From: Paenalicyclobacillus ferrooxydans
GTDB lineage: Bacteria; Bacillota; Bacilli; Alicyclobacillales; Alicyclobacillaceae
DNA: 32,950 bases
Assembly: GCF_001399675.1 (NCBI RefSeq)
Contig: NZ_LJCO01000083.1
Span: forward strand, 1 to 32,950
Direction of reading: 5' to 3'
The position numbers and the translations under genes are program-made. This document shows, one piece after another, positions 1 to 8,864 of this stretch. The notes below the pieces were generated by a model. The model was not told the DNA's origin, ran no database searches, and saw only the letters and a program-made list of their open reading frames with translations. Position 1 is the stretch's first letter. Each line of letters opens with the position of its first letter.

Positions 1-80
1 AAGTCTTCTCCCAGACGCTGCAGCAGTACGTAGACGGAGATATTGAACACTTGGATGACCTGGAGTACGACCCAGTCTAA
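1..80 (+). CDS. C-terminal fragment of an unidentified protein
   Basis: An open frame entering from the left edge (codons from position 3) ends at the TAA at 78-80. The 25 visible residues are acidic (YVDGDIEHLDDLEYDPV at the end). No family can be recognised from so short a piece. A weak hairpin (CTAAGAG / CTCTTTAG, about 113-134) follows and could help end transcription. Everything upstream is outside the window. Confidence 0.5.
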   Translation, partial: VFSQTLQQYVDGDIEHLDDLEYDPV

Positions 81-236
81 ATACGCCAAAATCTGGAATG
101 TAGGCTATCTGTCTAAGAGGTGTAATCTCTTTAGGCCATACACATCCAGCTAAACTAACCGAACATTCCGACTACGTACTGTTGCCATGCAGTGTGATGC
201 TCTTGACACCCCAACGACTATTTAATGCAACGTTAG

Positions 237-1170
237 TGGCTTTGACCGACTTAACTCGGCAGAATTCCGGGTTTAGTAGGCTGAGACCGACTAAGCCTGT
301 CGCGATGAGGTGACTTAAGTCGGTCTGGCCGACTAAGTGGAGGTTGGTCTGGGTCTGGGCGGCGGAATAAGTCGCTCTGAGCGACTTAACTGGTCAGAAT
401 TCCGGGTTTAGTAGGCTGGGACCGACTAAGGCTGTCGCGATGAGGTGACTTAAGTCGGTCTGGCCGACTAAGTGGAGGTTGGTTTGGGTTTGGGCAGCGG
501 AATAAGTCGCTCTGAGCGACTTAACTGGTCAGAATTCCGGGTTTAGTAGGCTGAGACCGACTAAGGCTGTCGCGATGAGGTGACTTAAGTCGGTCTGGTC
601 GACTAAGTGGAGGTTGGTTTGGGTCTGGGCGGCTGAATAAGTCGCTCTGAGCGACTTAACTCGGTCGAATTCCGGGTTTAGTAGGCTGAGACCGACTAAG
701 GGTGTCGCGATGAGGTGACTTAAGTCGGTCTGGCCGACTAAGTGGAGGTTGGTCTGGGTTCGGGCGGCGGAATAAGTCGCTTTGACCGACTTAAGTCGGC
801 AGAATTCCGGGTTTAGTAGGCTGGGACCGACTAAGGGTGTCGCGATGAGGTGACTTAAGTCGGTCTGGCCGACTAAGTGGGGGTTGGTTTGGGTTTGGAC
901 AGCGGAATAAGTCGCTTTGACCGACTTAACTCGGCAGAATTCCGGGTTTAGTAGGCTGGGACCGACTAAGGGTGTCGCGATGAGGTGACTTAAGTCGGTC
1001 TGGCCGACTAAGTGGAGGTTGGTCTGGGTCTGGGCGGCTGAATAAGTCGCTCAGAGCGACTTAACTCGGCAGAATTCCGGGTTTAGTAGGCTGAGACCGA
1101 CTAAGGCTGTCGCGATGAGGTGACTTAAGTCGGTCTGGCCGACTAAGTGGGGGTTGGTTTGGGTCTGGGC
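237..1170. repeat. 135-bp tandem repeat, 7 copies, palindrome-rich
   Basis: The anchor (A/C)GAATTCCGGGTTTAGTAGG recurs at 261, 396, 531, 666, 801, 936 and 1071, exactly 135 bp apart. Each unit carries several inverted copies of a CCGACTTA/TAAGTCGG-type motif. These include the hairpin AAGTCGCTC-T-GAGCGACTT, the palindrome GACTTAAGTC, and AAGTCGG-TCTG-GCCGACT. Copies differ by only a few bases. The variants GCTCTGAGCGAC and GCTTTGACCGAC are distributed in blocks, as expected from unequal crossing-over. Open frames through the array have no ribosome site and look spurious. Function is unknown. Confidence 0.95.
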
Positions 1171-1292
1171 GTTCTGTAAATATCGCCTTATCAACTTTTG
1201 TTCCGATGTGACATGTTTTATAGCATACCGAAGCTTGACCTTGTACAATGTCAAAGAGTGCTTGCCTTCATGGTGAAGGGGAGGTGAACTGA

Positions 1293-1562
1293 GTGAGTGT
1301 GGAACCCGGGTACGTGATGAACTGGATCGCCGCATGGATTCCCATACTGGTCATCATTGTTAGCTTTTTACTTTATACGCTCATGCGCGGAGGAACCGCT
1401 CCTGTGCTGATTTCCACTGTTCTGTCCTTCGGCGTTCCGTTCGCGGTCATGAAGTTTTTTCTAACGATGAATTTTTGGCCGTGGTTGTTGCTCTATGTGT
1501 TTCTCAGTTGGACAGCATGCTGGGCAGCAAATTTTGTCTCGAAGCGTCGTCGTCAGCGCTGA
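1293..1562 (+). CDS. small hypothetical membrane protein
   Basis: This 89-residue protein starts at GTG 1293. It is chosen because the ribosome site GGGGAGGTG (1278-1286) lies 6 nt upstream, whereas the in-frame ATG at 1317 has no such site. Two or three hydrophobic helices are visible: about residues 10-29 (NWIAAWIPILVIIVSFLLYT), about 34-55, and about 60-80 (FWPWLLLYVFLSWTACWAA). The C-terminus is basic (SKRRRQR), which suggests it lies in the cytoplasm. I do not recognise the family. It stands alone just downstream of the 135-bp repeat array, so no functional partner is suggested. Confidence 0.7.
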   Translation: MSVEPGYVMNWIAAWIPILVIIVSFLLYTLMRGGTAPVLISTVLSFGVPFAVMKFFLTMNFWPWLLLYVFLSWTACWAANFVSKRRRQR

Positions 1563-2011
1563 ATGGGTGTAGTGGGGCAATAGAACAGCTTGGGAGGCAC
1601 GCCCAACTGGGGCAGTTCTCCTCTCTAAGCTGAGTCAACGACTGGTATCCTATGGACTCAACGAAAGGAGATCAATTAAAGGAAAAAAGGTAGCCCCAGG
1701 CGCAATGCCTGGGGCTCTCCAATATGCATTCATCTAATGTGTATTCAAATGAATCAACAGCGACTCAACAGGGTTACCTAAGGGGCTCACACCCTGACCT
1801 TAGCCGCTGGAACGGGTTACCTAAGGGGCTCACACCCTGACCTTAGCCGCTGGAGCGGGTACCTAAGGGGCTCACACCCCGACCTCAGCGGGTGGCATGA
1901 GTCAAAGTAGGCGCCCACACACAGACCTCAGCACTGGCCTCAGCACTGGCCTCAGCACTGTGGCCTCAGCACTGTGGCCTCAGCCGCTCGCAGAGTCATT
2001 TGAAAAGCCCC
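1563..2011. repeat. intergenic region with 43-bp x 3 repeat and CTCAGCACTG repeats
   Basis: Three copies of a 43-bp unit beginning GGGTTACCTAAGGGGCTCAC start at 1771, 1814 and 1857, the third with one T missing. They are followed at about 1926-1985 by short direct repeats of CCTCAGCACTGG and CCTCAGCACTGTGG (12 and 14 bp). No convincing coding frame is present. The hairpin at 1692-1716 is listed separately. Confidence 0.85.
1692..1716 (-). terminator. probable intrinsic terminator on the minus strand
   Basis: A perfect 10-bp stem (AGCCCCAGGC / GCCTGGGGCT) has a 5-nt loop. Read on the minus strand it is followed by ACCTTTTTTCC, a T-rich tail. The plus-strand side has no T tract. It lies about 300 bp beyond the stop of the minus-strand LysM-3D gene and could end that transcript. 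Confidence 0.55.
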
Positions 2012-2752
2012 TTAGCTCGCGGGAAATGGAAACCAGTTCGGCAGAATATAGACGGGAACCTGCTGGCGAACACCAAAATCCACGGCCGTCGTCAAGTCGT
2101 TGTAGAACACGTCAATATGGTCCCCGATGATCGCTCCGCCCGTATCTTGTGCAACTCGAAACCCGACTCCCGGAATAAACAGTTTGGTGCCTAGTGGGAT
2201 GACTGACGGATCGACAGCAACGGTAACGCCTTGCACGGCTCGTGCTCCACTGGCTGTGATGTCGTATCCGGGGTCGCCGGGCACTTTACCGGTTGACTCC
2301 GGCCCTGCTGTGTAGGCTGTCAATTTGCAGTCTATAACCTTTCCAAGGCCTGAAACAGATGCCGGCACACCAGCATTCGGTCCTGATATTGTTGATACAG
2401 GTTGGACGATCCCGCTTGACGTGCCCGACTGACCGCCGACTTGTTGGACGTTCGACTGCACCTCTCTCTGTGAACTAGATGTCGTATAAGTGATAGACTG
2501 CCCCGGCAGTAACAAGTTCGGATTCGTAATATCGTTCCACGCTATCAAATCTGACAGGCTGACACCTAGTTTTTGAGAGATTCCGCAGAGTGTATCTCCC
2601 GGTTGTACGGTGTACGTCTGTGTGGTCTGCAAATTCATTGAATTGGAAGTCGCGTGTGACCACATCGAGTTGTTTGCCGCTGCATATGCAACGATTGGGG
2701 TGAGTAACAGAAACGTCACCGTGGTGAACCATTGAAGTCCATGGCGGTGCAT
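2012..2752 (-). CDS. secreted LysM-3D domain protein (YocH/RpfB-type cell-wall hydrolase)
   Basis: This 246-residue protein has three parts. There is a signal peptide (residues about 1-25, MHRHGLQW... ending AYA-A), one LysM peptidoglycan-binding domain (about 46-89, YTVQPGDTLCGISQKLGV ... LLPGQSITY), and a C-terminal 3D domain (about 145-240). The last contains the signature DTGGAIIGDHIDVF with its conserved aspartates and PLGTKLFIPG. 3D domains share the double-psi barrel fold of lytic transglycosylases such as MltA, so a role in wall turnover, resuscitation or germination is expected from the family. The ATG at 2750-2752 is chosen over an in-frame codon 36 bases upstream, because AAGGAGAGG sits 6 nt before it. 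The gene is monocistronic, with its own leader downstream of the nfo hairpin. Confidence 0.88.
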   Translation of the reverse strand: MHRHGLQWFTTVTFLLLTPIVAYAAANNSMWSHATSNSMNLQTTQTYTVQPGDTLCGISQKLGVSLSDLIAWNDITNPNLLLPGQSITYTTSSSQREVQSNVQQVGGQSGTSSGIVQPVSTISGPNAGVPASVSGLGKVIDCKLTAYTAGPESTGKVPGDPGYDITASGARAVQGVTVAVDPSVIPLGTKLFIPGVGFRVAQDTGGAIIGDHIDVFYNDLTTAVDFGVRQQVPVYILPNWFPFPAS

Positions 2753-2817
2753 AGGTAACCTCTCCTTTTTCTCCCAGTTGACTGTCACATCAATCAGCTT
2801 GGCCGAGAAAATTGAGA

Positions 2818-2826
2818 GATATACCA
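2818..2826 (-). promoter_or_regulatory. possible extended -10 promoter for the LysM-3D gene
   Basis: On the minus strand TGG-TATATC forms an extended -10 element about 65 bp upstream of the start codon, just after the hairpin at 2836-2863. No good -35 is visible, so the call rests on the extended -10 and its position. Confidence 0.3.
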
Positions 2827-2835
2827 GATACGAAA

Positions 2836-2863
2836 AGCCGCCAATGCACTAAGCATGGCGGCT
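2836..2863 (-). terminator. hairpin after nfo, probable intrinsic terminator
   Basis: AGCCGCC and ATGC pair with GCAT and GGCGGCT (11 bp with a one-base bulge and a 5-nt loop). On the minus strand the stem runs into TTTTCG. It lies about 200 bp downstream of nfo and upstream of the LysM-3D gene. It may end nfo transcription. Attenuation in a LysM-3D leader is a less likely alternative, since no c-di-AMP (ydaO) riboswitch consensus could be recognised. Confidence 0.5.
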
Positions 2864-3059
2864 GGTTCAGCATTAGCCAACACGAGCAGATGATTTATGG
2901 TAGTTGATTTACGATTGGCTGATTCATTTCTTTGCGTACAACTCAGGCATCAAGCCGGAACCATAAGCCCAGGCGCCCACAACAGACCAAGACTCCCAAG
3001 CAGGGAAATCAGAAGAGCTGGGCGCCCAGGCAATCAGATCAGGTACCGCGCCTGGTCCC

Positions 3060-3929
3060 TTAGGCCTGGCGGTCGAGCAGAAGGTCAATCTCCGCACGAT
3101 ACTTCCCGGCCGGCGTCTCGAGGATCTGCGGAATGCCGCGCAGGGCATCGTGATGAACGATCCGTTTGATAGCCTCGAGCCCAAGCGATCCTTCTCCGAT
3201 GTTTGCGTGCCGGTCTTTCTTCGAGTCAAATGGGTTCTTTGAATCGTTAATGTGCGCGCACTTTAATCTGTCGAGGCCGATAATCTCGTTAAACTGATGC
3301 AGGAATCCGTCAAAGTCGTTCACCACATCGTATCCGTAACTGTAGTTATGGCAGGTGTCGATGCAAACACCGAGAACATGATTGTGCTTCACTCGGGAGA
3401 TAATGTCGGCGATCTCGTCAAGCGAATTTCCAACCTTTGATCCGTCGCCAGCCATCGTCTCCAAGCAGATGGTCAGTTTCTCGTCGCCGGTTAGAATCTG
3501 ATTCAGTGCTTCGGCGATCCGTTCGAGCGCGTACGGCACTCCTTCACCGACGTGACTCCCGGGATGCATGACAATATAGCGAAAGCCGAGGTATTCCACG
3601 CGCGCGATCTCTTCGGTGAGGACTGAGATGCCGTACTCCCACGTCTCTTCCTTCGGACTCGCTAAGTTGACGAGGTAGGAGAGGTGTACGACCGGATCGT
3701 AAATCCCATGATCCCTCATCAGTCCAAGGGCCTCATCGCGGTTGAAGTCGGTAATCGGCCGAGCCTTGCCGCCTCGGTTACTGCGGGTGTAGATCATGTA
3801 GGTATTTGCATCGTACTCTATCGTCTCGTTGACGGCAGCAAGCAGGCCGGTTTTCGCGATAGACACGTTCGCGCCAAGCAGGATGGAAGAGGTGTTTTCT
3901 GACTTCATCTCGGAATTCGTTTCGGACAT
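3060..3929 (-). CDS. nfo: endonuclease IV (deoxyribonuclease IV), AP endonuclease
   Basis: This 289-residue TIM-barrel enzyme nicks DNA 5' of abasic sites in base-excision repair. All nine tri-metal ligands can be placed by alignment from memory with E. coli Nfo: H82, H122 (VMHPGSH), E157 (LETMAG), D191 and H194 (CIDTCH), H226 (AHINDS), D239 and H241 (KKDRH), and E271 (ILETPAG). Length is near the family norm of about 280-300. The N-terminal dozen residues (MSETNSEMKSEN) are an extra polar extension. The ATG at 3927-3929 is preceded on the minus strand by AAAGGAGC at 8 nt. It is transcribed divergently from the TetR gene. In a second frame, about 40 Trp-rich codons continue past the stop (2924-3059). 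They are treated as non-coding here. Confidence 0.95.
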   Translation of the reverse strand: MSETNSEMKSENTSSILLGANVSIAKTGLLAAVNETIEYDANTYMIYTRSNRGGKARPITDFNRDEALGLMRDHGIYDPVVHLSYLVNLASPKEETWEYGISVLTEEIARVEYLGFRYIVMHPGSHVGEGVPYALERIAEALNQILTGDEKLTICLETMAGDGSKVGNSLDEIADIISRVKHNHVLGVCIDTCHNYSYGYDVVNDFDGFLHQFNEIIGLDRLKCAHINDSKNPFDSKKDRHANIGEGSLGLEAIKRIVHHDALRGIPQILETPAGKYRAEIDLLLDRQA

Positions 3930-4088
3930 TGTTTACGCTCCTTTACAGCATGTCCTACTCAGGATATCAGGAAATCCGGCGCGCGCAAAACACGCCAATT
4001 TTCGGGCTCAGCCCATGCCCTTAGTCGACAAACGGCGAGCACTTCGCAGACACCGCGGGCCAAGCCCTCTCAAATCGACAGCCGGGTC

Positions 4089-4117
4089 TTGACGATATGC
4101 AAAGTAGAACCTACACT
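4089..4117 (+). promoter_or_regulatory. sigma-A-type promoter of the tetR-icmF operon
   Basis: TTGACG (4089-4094) and TACACT (4112-4117) are separated by exactly 17 bp, matching 5/6 and 4/6 of the consensus. The predicted transcription start (about 4123-4125) falls inside the palindromic operator at 4121-4138. Confidence 0.6.
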
Positions 4118-4120
4118 GAT

Positions 4121-4138
4121 ACTGAGCGAGCGCTCAGT
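4121..4138. promoter_or_regulatory. probable TetR operator
   Basis: ACTGAGCG-AG-CGCTCAGT is a perfect 8-bp inverted repeat with a 2-bp centre. This is the form commonly seen for TetR-family operators (TGAGCG...CGCTCA). It overlaps the predicted transcription start of the regulator's own promoter, so repressor binding would block initiation. Autorepression released by an acyl-CoA ligand is inferred from the icmF context. Confidence 0.65.
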
Positions 4139-4159
4139 CAGTTCGAGAGGAGGGCATTC

Positions 4160-4795
4160 ATGGGGGTGCAGATCGAATCTACGGTGAAAGACCCTGAACG
4201 AATCCGCGAGCGCCGGAAACAGATTGTCCGAGCCTCGGTAGAGTTGTTTATTGAGAAGGGATTTCATAAGACAACCACCCGTGAAATCGCCAAGGCGAGC
4301 GGCCTTTCGAACGGTGCGCTCTATGAGTACGTGAAGTCAAAAGAAGACATCTTGTACCTAGTCTGTCAGCATATTCACCAGGAGATCCACGAGCGACTGG
4401 CAGACAGCCTGTCCAGTCATGAAACCGCGCTTGAACGATTGCGTCATGCGATGACTTCGTTTCTCAGCGTGATCCGCGATATGGAAGACGAAGTCTTGCT
4501 CATCTATCAGGAAAGCAAATCCTTGCCGCCGCATCATCTCCACGACGTATTGCAAAACGAACAAGTTATCACGGACGTGTTTGTACAGCTTTTGCAGGAT
4601 GGCTTGGAAGATAAAAGCCTCGAGCTGACCGAGGAGACGATCCCCTTGGTCGCGCATGACATCATTGTCCTCGGGCAGATGTGGGCCTTTCGACGTTGGG
4701 CCATCAGAGATATGGACTTTTCCGAGTTTGTCCGTCAGCAAATCAACATGATTCTCCGAACCGAACCAGATCATTCTTCCATTCTTCGCACCTAA
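4160..4795 (+). CDS. TetR/AcrR-family transcriptional repressor
   Basis: This 211-residue regulator has the typical N-terminal helix-turn-helix at about residues 15-65 (IVRASVELFIEKGFHKTTTREIAKASGLSNGALYEYVKSKEDI, quoted here only as the span's key motifs TTREIAKASG and LYEYVKSKED) and an all-helical ligand/dimer domain. The start ATG 4160 is chosen because AGAGGAGGG ends 5 nt before it. An earlier in-frame ATG at 4097 lies between the promoter elements and has no ribosome site. The stop is 33 bp before icmF, so the two form an operon. The adjacent gene suggests it senses an acyl-CoA and controls branched or short-chain acyl-CoA metabolism, as FadR/YsiA-type TetR proteins do. The ligand is inferred. 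Confidence 0.88.
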   Translation: MGVQIESTVKDPERIRERRKQIVRASVELFIEKGFHKTTTREIAKASGLSNGALYEYVKSKEDILYLVCQHIHQEIHERLADSLSSHETALERLRHAMTSFLSVIRDMEDEVLLIYQESKSLPPHHLHDVLQNEQVITDVFVQLLQDGLEDKSLELTEETIPLVAHDIIVLGQMWAFRRWAIRDMDFSEFVRQQINMILRTEPDHSSILRT

Positions 4796-4828
4796 CCAGA
4801 CTTCGCTTTGAGAGGAGCGGTTCCTACA

Positions 4829-7800
4829 ATGTCCACCAAAATCAATGACAGCGCTTCCGGACAGCACCAACACAGTACGCTGAACACCACCCAGACCGCC
4901 GCGAACCAGGCCACTGCAAGTCAGGCCACGGCGAATCAGACGGCTGAGAACCAGGCCACCGCAAGTCAGGCCAACGAGGCTCCACGCAGCGCAGACTTTT
5001 CCGCTACACAGGAGACGAAGCCTTATTTTCCATCCCGCCCGATCCGATTTGTGACGGCATCCAGCCTGTTCGACGGCCATGATGCGTCTATCAACATCAT
5101 GCGCCGGATTCTTCAGGCAAGCGGCTGCGAGGTCATTCACCTCGGCCACAACCGGTCCGTCGACGAAATCGTGACGGCTGCGATTGCGGAGGACGCGAAC
5201 GGGATCGCCATCAGTTCATACCAAGGTGGTCACGTGGAGTTCTTCAAATACATGGTCGACCTGCTGAAAGAACGGGGCGCTGAGCACATCCTCGTCTTCG
5301 GGGGCGGCGGTGGTGTGATTGTGCAGGACGAGATCCGCACGCTCGAATCGTACGGCGTGGCGAAGATTTACTCCCCAGATGATGGACGGCGCCTGGGGCT
5401 GCAGGGGATGATCAACCACATGATCCGCTCCTGCGAAGCGAAAGCCGCTGCGCGCGATGCGGAGGAAGCTGCGGAAGCGGGCCTCCCTGATCCGAGTCTG
5501 CTCTCAGCCAACAATCCGAACGTCGTCGCGCGGTTTGTCACTTTGGTCGAGGACCACACAGACATCTCCGAGGGTGACTACCTGAACCTGCTTGCACGCC
5601 TGAAGGAACGGGCGAACAGTGCTCCGGTGCTTGGTATCACCGGGACCGGCGGTGCAGGCAAGTCTTCTTTGACGGATGAGCTCATCCGTCGCTTCCTTGA
5701 GGACTTTCCGGAGAAGCGGATCGCCGTGTTTTCCATCGATCCGTCCCGCCAAAAGACAGGCGGCGCACTCCTTGGTGACCGCATCCGCATGAATGCGATT
5801 CACCATCCAAACGTGTATATGCGAAGCCTCGCGACCCGGCACTCGAAGACGGAACTATCGGACGCAGTCGGCGAGGCTGTCGTGGTGGCGAAAGCGGCCG
5901 GGTTTGACTGGATCATCATTGAGACGAGCGGCATTGGCCAAGGCGATGCGGACATCGTCTCGGTGTCGGACGTGTCGCTGTACGTGATGACCGCGGAGTA
6001 CGGCGCTCCGTCGCAGCTTGAGAAGATTGACATGCTCGACTATGCTGATCTCGTTGCCATCAACAAGTTTGACCGCCGCGGCTCGGAGGATGCGCTTCGT
6101 CATGTGCGAAAGCAGGTGCAGCGCAACCGCAACGCCTTTCACGATCCGGTGGAGTCGATGCCGGTCTACGGCACTGTTGCGAGCCAGTTTCATGATCCGG
6201 GCACAAACCGCCTGTACCGCGCAGTGGTAGACGTGCTGCGTGAGAAGACAGGCGTCGAGTGGGAGAGCCACTTGACGGTTGGCGAGGTCGGGGAGCGCCG
6301 CCCGGCGATTATCCCTGGTGAGCGCAGTCAGTACCTGCTCGACGTCGTGCGCACAGTGCGTGACTACCGGAAACACGCGGAAGACCAAGCGAAGCTGGCG
6401 CGCCAGGCATACCAGGTTGCGGGGGCGAAGGAGCAGGTTGCGGGCGGCGGAAGTGTGGGCGGCACATCGGCCACCGGATCGGCCAGCGGGTCTTTCAGCG
6501 TTGGCAGTGGAGCGGCCAGTGGAGTGGCAAGTGCAGGCTCCGGATCGGCCAGCGTAGGCACCGGATCGCCCGCGAATGAGGAGGCGCTCGTCGCGCAGGT
6601 CTTACAAGGCCGCTACGATGCCTTGTGGGCGAAGCTTGACGAGTCGACCCGCAAGATTGTGGATACTTGGGCGGCGAAAAAGCAACGGTACACCGCGGAC
6701 ACCTTTGTCACGAAGGTGCGCGATAAAGAGATTCATACAGACCTGTACACTACATCATTGTCCGGTACTCGGATTCCGAAGGTCGTGCTGCCTCGGTTTG
6801 AAGACTGGGGCGACATTGTCCGGTGGTCGATGCTCGAGAACGTACCAGGTGAGTTTCCGTTTACGGCTGGTGTGTTCCCGTTCAAGCGGACTGAGGAGGA
6901 GCCAAAGCGCCAGTTTGCTGGTGAGGGCACGCCAGAGCGGACGAATCGCAGGTTCCACTACCTGTCGCAAAACGATCCGGCGAAGCGCTTGTCCACCGCC
7001 TTCGACAGTGTGACGTTGTATGGTGAAGATCCTGATTACCGTCCAGACATCTACGGCAAGGTCGGCGAGAGCGGCGTCAGCATCTGTACGCTCGAAGACA
7101 TGGGTAAATTGTATGCGGGCTTTGACCTTTGCGCACCGAATACCAGCGTGTCGATGACCATCAATGGACCGGCACCGACCATCCTGGCGATGTATCTGAA
7201 CACAGCGATTCAGCAGCAAACAGCTGCCTTTGAGAAGAAGGAAGGCCGCAAGCCAACCGAAGACGAGCGTGCTGTCATCTTCGAACGTACACTGCAGACG
7301 GTTCGCGGCACGGTCCAGGCAGATATCCTGAAAGAGGACCAGGGTCAGAACACCTGCATCTTCTCGACCGAGTTTGCGCTCAGGATGATGGGGGATATCC
7401 AGCAGTACTTCATCGATCACCGCGTGCGCAACTACTACTCAGTCAGCATCAGCGGCTACCATATCGCCGAGGCGGGGGCGAACCCGATTACCCAGTTGGC
7501 CTTCACGCTCGCCAATGCGTTCACGTATGTCGAGTACTATCTCAGTCGCGGGATGAACATCGACGACTTTGCACCGAACCTGTCGTTCTTCTTCAGCAAC
7601 GGCATGGATCCGGAGTACACCGTCATCGGACGTGTTGCCCGCCGCATCTGGGCTGTTGCGATGAAGAACCGTTACGGCGCGAACGAACGCAGCCAGAAGC
7701 TGAAGTACCACATTCAGACGTCTGGTCGCTCTTTGCACGCACAGGAGGTCGACTTCAACGATATCCGTACGACCTTGCAGGCGCTCATCGCGATTTATGA

Positions 7801-8413
7801 CAACTGCAATTCGCTGCACACAAACGCCTACGATGAGGCCATCACGACCCCGACAGAGGCGTCTGTGCGACGGGCCATGGCGATTCAGATGATCATCAAT
7901 CGTGAGTTTGGTCTCGCCAAAAATGAGAACCCGCTGCAAGGTGCGTTCATTATTGATGAGTTGACCGATCTCGTTGAAGAAGCGGTCCTCGAAGAGTTCA
8001 TGCGCCTAAACGATCGCGGTGGCGTCCTTGGCGCCATGGAGACGCAGTACCAGCGCAGCAAGATCCAGGAGGAGTCGCTCTACTACGAGAGCCTCAAGCA
8101 CTCTGGTCAGCTGCCCATCATTGGGGTGAACACCTACATCAATCCGGAGACTCTCCGTGAGGATTACAATGCGCCGAAGCTTGAACTCGCCCGTGCCACG
8201 AAGGAAGAGAAGGAGCAGCAGATTCACAACCTGCGCGTCTTCCAAAGCGCGCACGAGACCGAGACGGAAGCGGCGCTGCGCCGCCTGAAAGAGGTCGCCA
8301 AGTCCGGCGGCAACCTGTTCGCCGAGCTGATGGAGACCGTAAAGGTGGCGAGTCTCGGGCAGATCACGCATGCGCTTTACGAGGTGGGCGGCCGGTACCG
8401 TCGGAACATGTAA
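4829..8413 (+). CDS. icmF: fused isobutyryl-CoA mutase, B12-dependent (IcmF)
   Basis: This 1194-residue enzyme interconverts isobutyryl-CoA and n-butyryl-CoA with adenosylcobalamin. An N-terminal B12-binding domain spans about 72-205 (SLFDGHDA with His84 as the likely cobalt ligand; SSYQGGH; GGGGG). Next comes a MeaI-type G-protein chaperone, about 225-520, with Walker A GTGGAGKS at 272-279, ETSGIGQGD, and NKFD at 412-415. The mutase TIM barrel fills about 640-1194. Phe696 (RQFAGEG) and Gln840 (EDQGQN) sit where methylmalonyl-CoA mutase has Tyr and Arg, which supports butyryl specificity. It is about 100 residues longer than most IcmF. The extra length is an Ala/Thr/Gln N-terminal extension containing a 45-bp duplication (4903/4948) and a Gly/Ser/Ala linker at about 530-583. 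ATG 4829 follows GAGAGGAGCGG (4810-4820). It is cotranscribed with tetR. Confidence 0.96.
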   Translation: MSTKINDSASGQHQHSTLNTTQTAANQATASQATANQTAENQATASQANEAPRSADFSATQETKPYFPSRPIRFVTASSLFDGHDASINIMRRILQASGCEVIHLGHNRSVDEIVTAAIAEDANGIAISSYQGGHVEFFKYMVDLLKERGAEHILVFGGGGGVIVQDEIRTLESYGVAKIYSPDDGRRLGLQGMINHMIRSCEAKAAARDAEEAAEAGLPDPSLLSANNPNVVARFVTLVEDHTDISEGDYLNLLARLKERANSAPVLGITGTGGAGKSSLTDELIRRFLEDFPEKRIAVFSIDPSRQKTGGALLGDRIRMNAIHHPNVYMRSLATRHSKTELSDAVGEAVVVAKAAGFDWIIIETSGIGQGDADIVSVSDVSLYVMTAEYGAPSQLEKIDMLDYADLVAINKFDRRGSEDALRHVRKQVQRNRNAFHDPVESMPVYGTVASQFHDPGTNRLYRAVVDVLREKTGVEWESHLTVGEVGERRPAIIPGERSQYLLDVVRTVRDYRKHAEDQAKLARQAYQVAGAKEQVAGGGSVGGTSATGSASGSFSVGSGAASGVASAGSGSASVGTGSPANEEALVAQVLQGRYDALWAKLDESTRKIVDTWAAKKQRYTADTFVTKVRDKEIHTDLYTTSLSGTRIPKVVLPRFEDWGDIVRWSMLENVPGEFPFTAGVFPFKRTEEEPKRQFAGEGTPERTNRRFHYLSQNDPAKRLSTAFDSVTLYGEDPDYRPDIYGKVGESGVSICTLEDMGKLYAGFDLCAPNTSVSMTINGPAPTILAMYLNTAIQQQTAAFEKKEGRKPTEDERAVIFERTLQTVRGTVQADILKEDQGQNTCIFSTEFALRMMGDIQQYFIDHRVRNYYSVSISGYHIAEAGANPITQLAFTLANAFTYVEYYLSRGMNIDDFAPNLSFFFSNGMDPEYTVIGRVARRIWAVAMKNRYGANERSQKLKYHIQTSGRSLHAQEVDFNDIRTTLQALIAIYDNCNSLHTNAYDEAITTPTEASVRRAMAIQMIINREFGLAKNENPLQGAFIIDELTDLVEEAVLEEFMRLNDRGGVLGAMETQYQRSKIQEESLYYESLKHSGQLPIIGVNTYINPETLREDYNAPKLELARATKEEKEQQIHNLRVFQSAHETETEAALRRLKEVAKSGGNLFAELMETVKVASLGQITHALYEVGGRYRRNM

Positions 8414-8852
8414 GGTAAGGCGGGCCGGGTTGTTGAGCCAGGCAGTTGATCAGGCCGTTGGGGCTGTTGAGCTACGCCGCTGGTCCTGAGGTGGGTTGAG
8501 GCTGTTAAGCCAGGCCCATGGTCCTGCCGCTGGTAGAGGCTGTTTAAACCAAGGCAGTTAAGCCAAGCAAGCTGACCTAGTAATGCAAAGACCAAATTAG
8601 GGAAGCCCCGGCGATTCGCCGGGGCTTTACCTTGCTTCAAGTCACGCAGCTTTCGTTTGCTTTTCAGTTTCATCGCGCATCAGCGATCCTTATGTGGCCT
8701 TTCGTCGTCGACGGGGGAACGCCTAGGGGAGGCTTAACGATCGTATGATGTGTCAGCCCCACAGCCCCACAGCTGGCATGGCAGGTCTCGACCTGGGCAA
8801 ACTACCGGAGAGGGTTTGACGAGCTGCATCATGTCACCGGCGACGTACAAAC
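8414..8852. other. intergenic region: degenerate repeats, terminator, possible operator
   Basis: From 8414 to 8580 the sequence is a degenerate repetition of GGCTGTTAAGCCAGGC-like and CCGCTGGTCCTG-like pieces. A terminator follows at 8603-8627. Further on, GCAGGTC-TC-GACCTGGGC (about 8781-8797) contains a 6-bp inverted repeat that might be an operator for the MFS gene. No coding frame with a ribosome site was found. Confidence 0.5.
8603..8635 (+). terminator. intrinsic terminator of icmF
   Basis: A perfect 11-bp GC-rich stem (AAGCCCCGGCG / CGCCGGGGCTT) has a 3-nt loop and is followed by TTTACCTTGCTT. It is the first strong hairpin after the icmF stop, about 190 bp downstream. Confidence 0.85.
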
Positions 8853-8864
8853 GGAGGTGATGCT

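Noticed and set aside
1051-1335. 94-codon minus-strand frame across the end of the 135-bp array
   Set aside because: It lies inside the tandem repeat, has no ribosome site and has no recognisable protein features.
2753-3059. c-di-AMP (ydaO) riboswitch before the LysM-3D gene
   Set aside because: I looked for the conserved GGGGAA/GGGUGAAUC blocks in the leader and did not find them. Only a terminator-like hairpin is present.
5855-6388. Long antisense frames within icmF (also 6755-7420 and 7439-7939)
   Set aside because: They are shadow frames opposite a well-supported gene and show no independent start signals.
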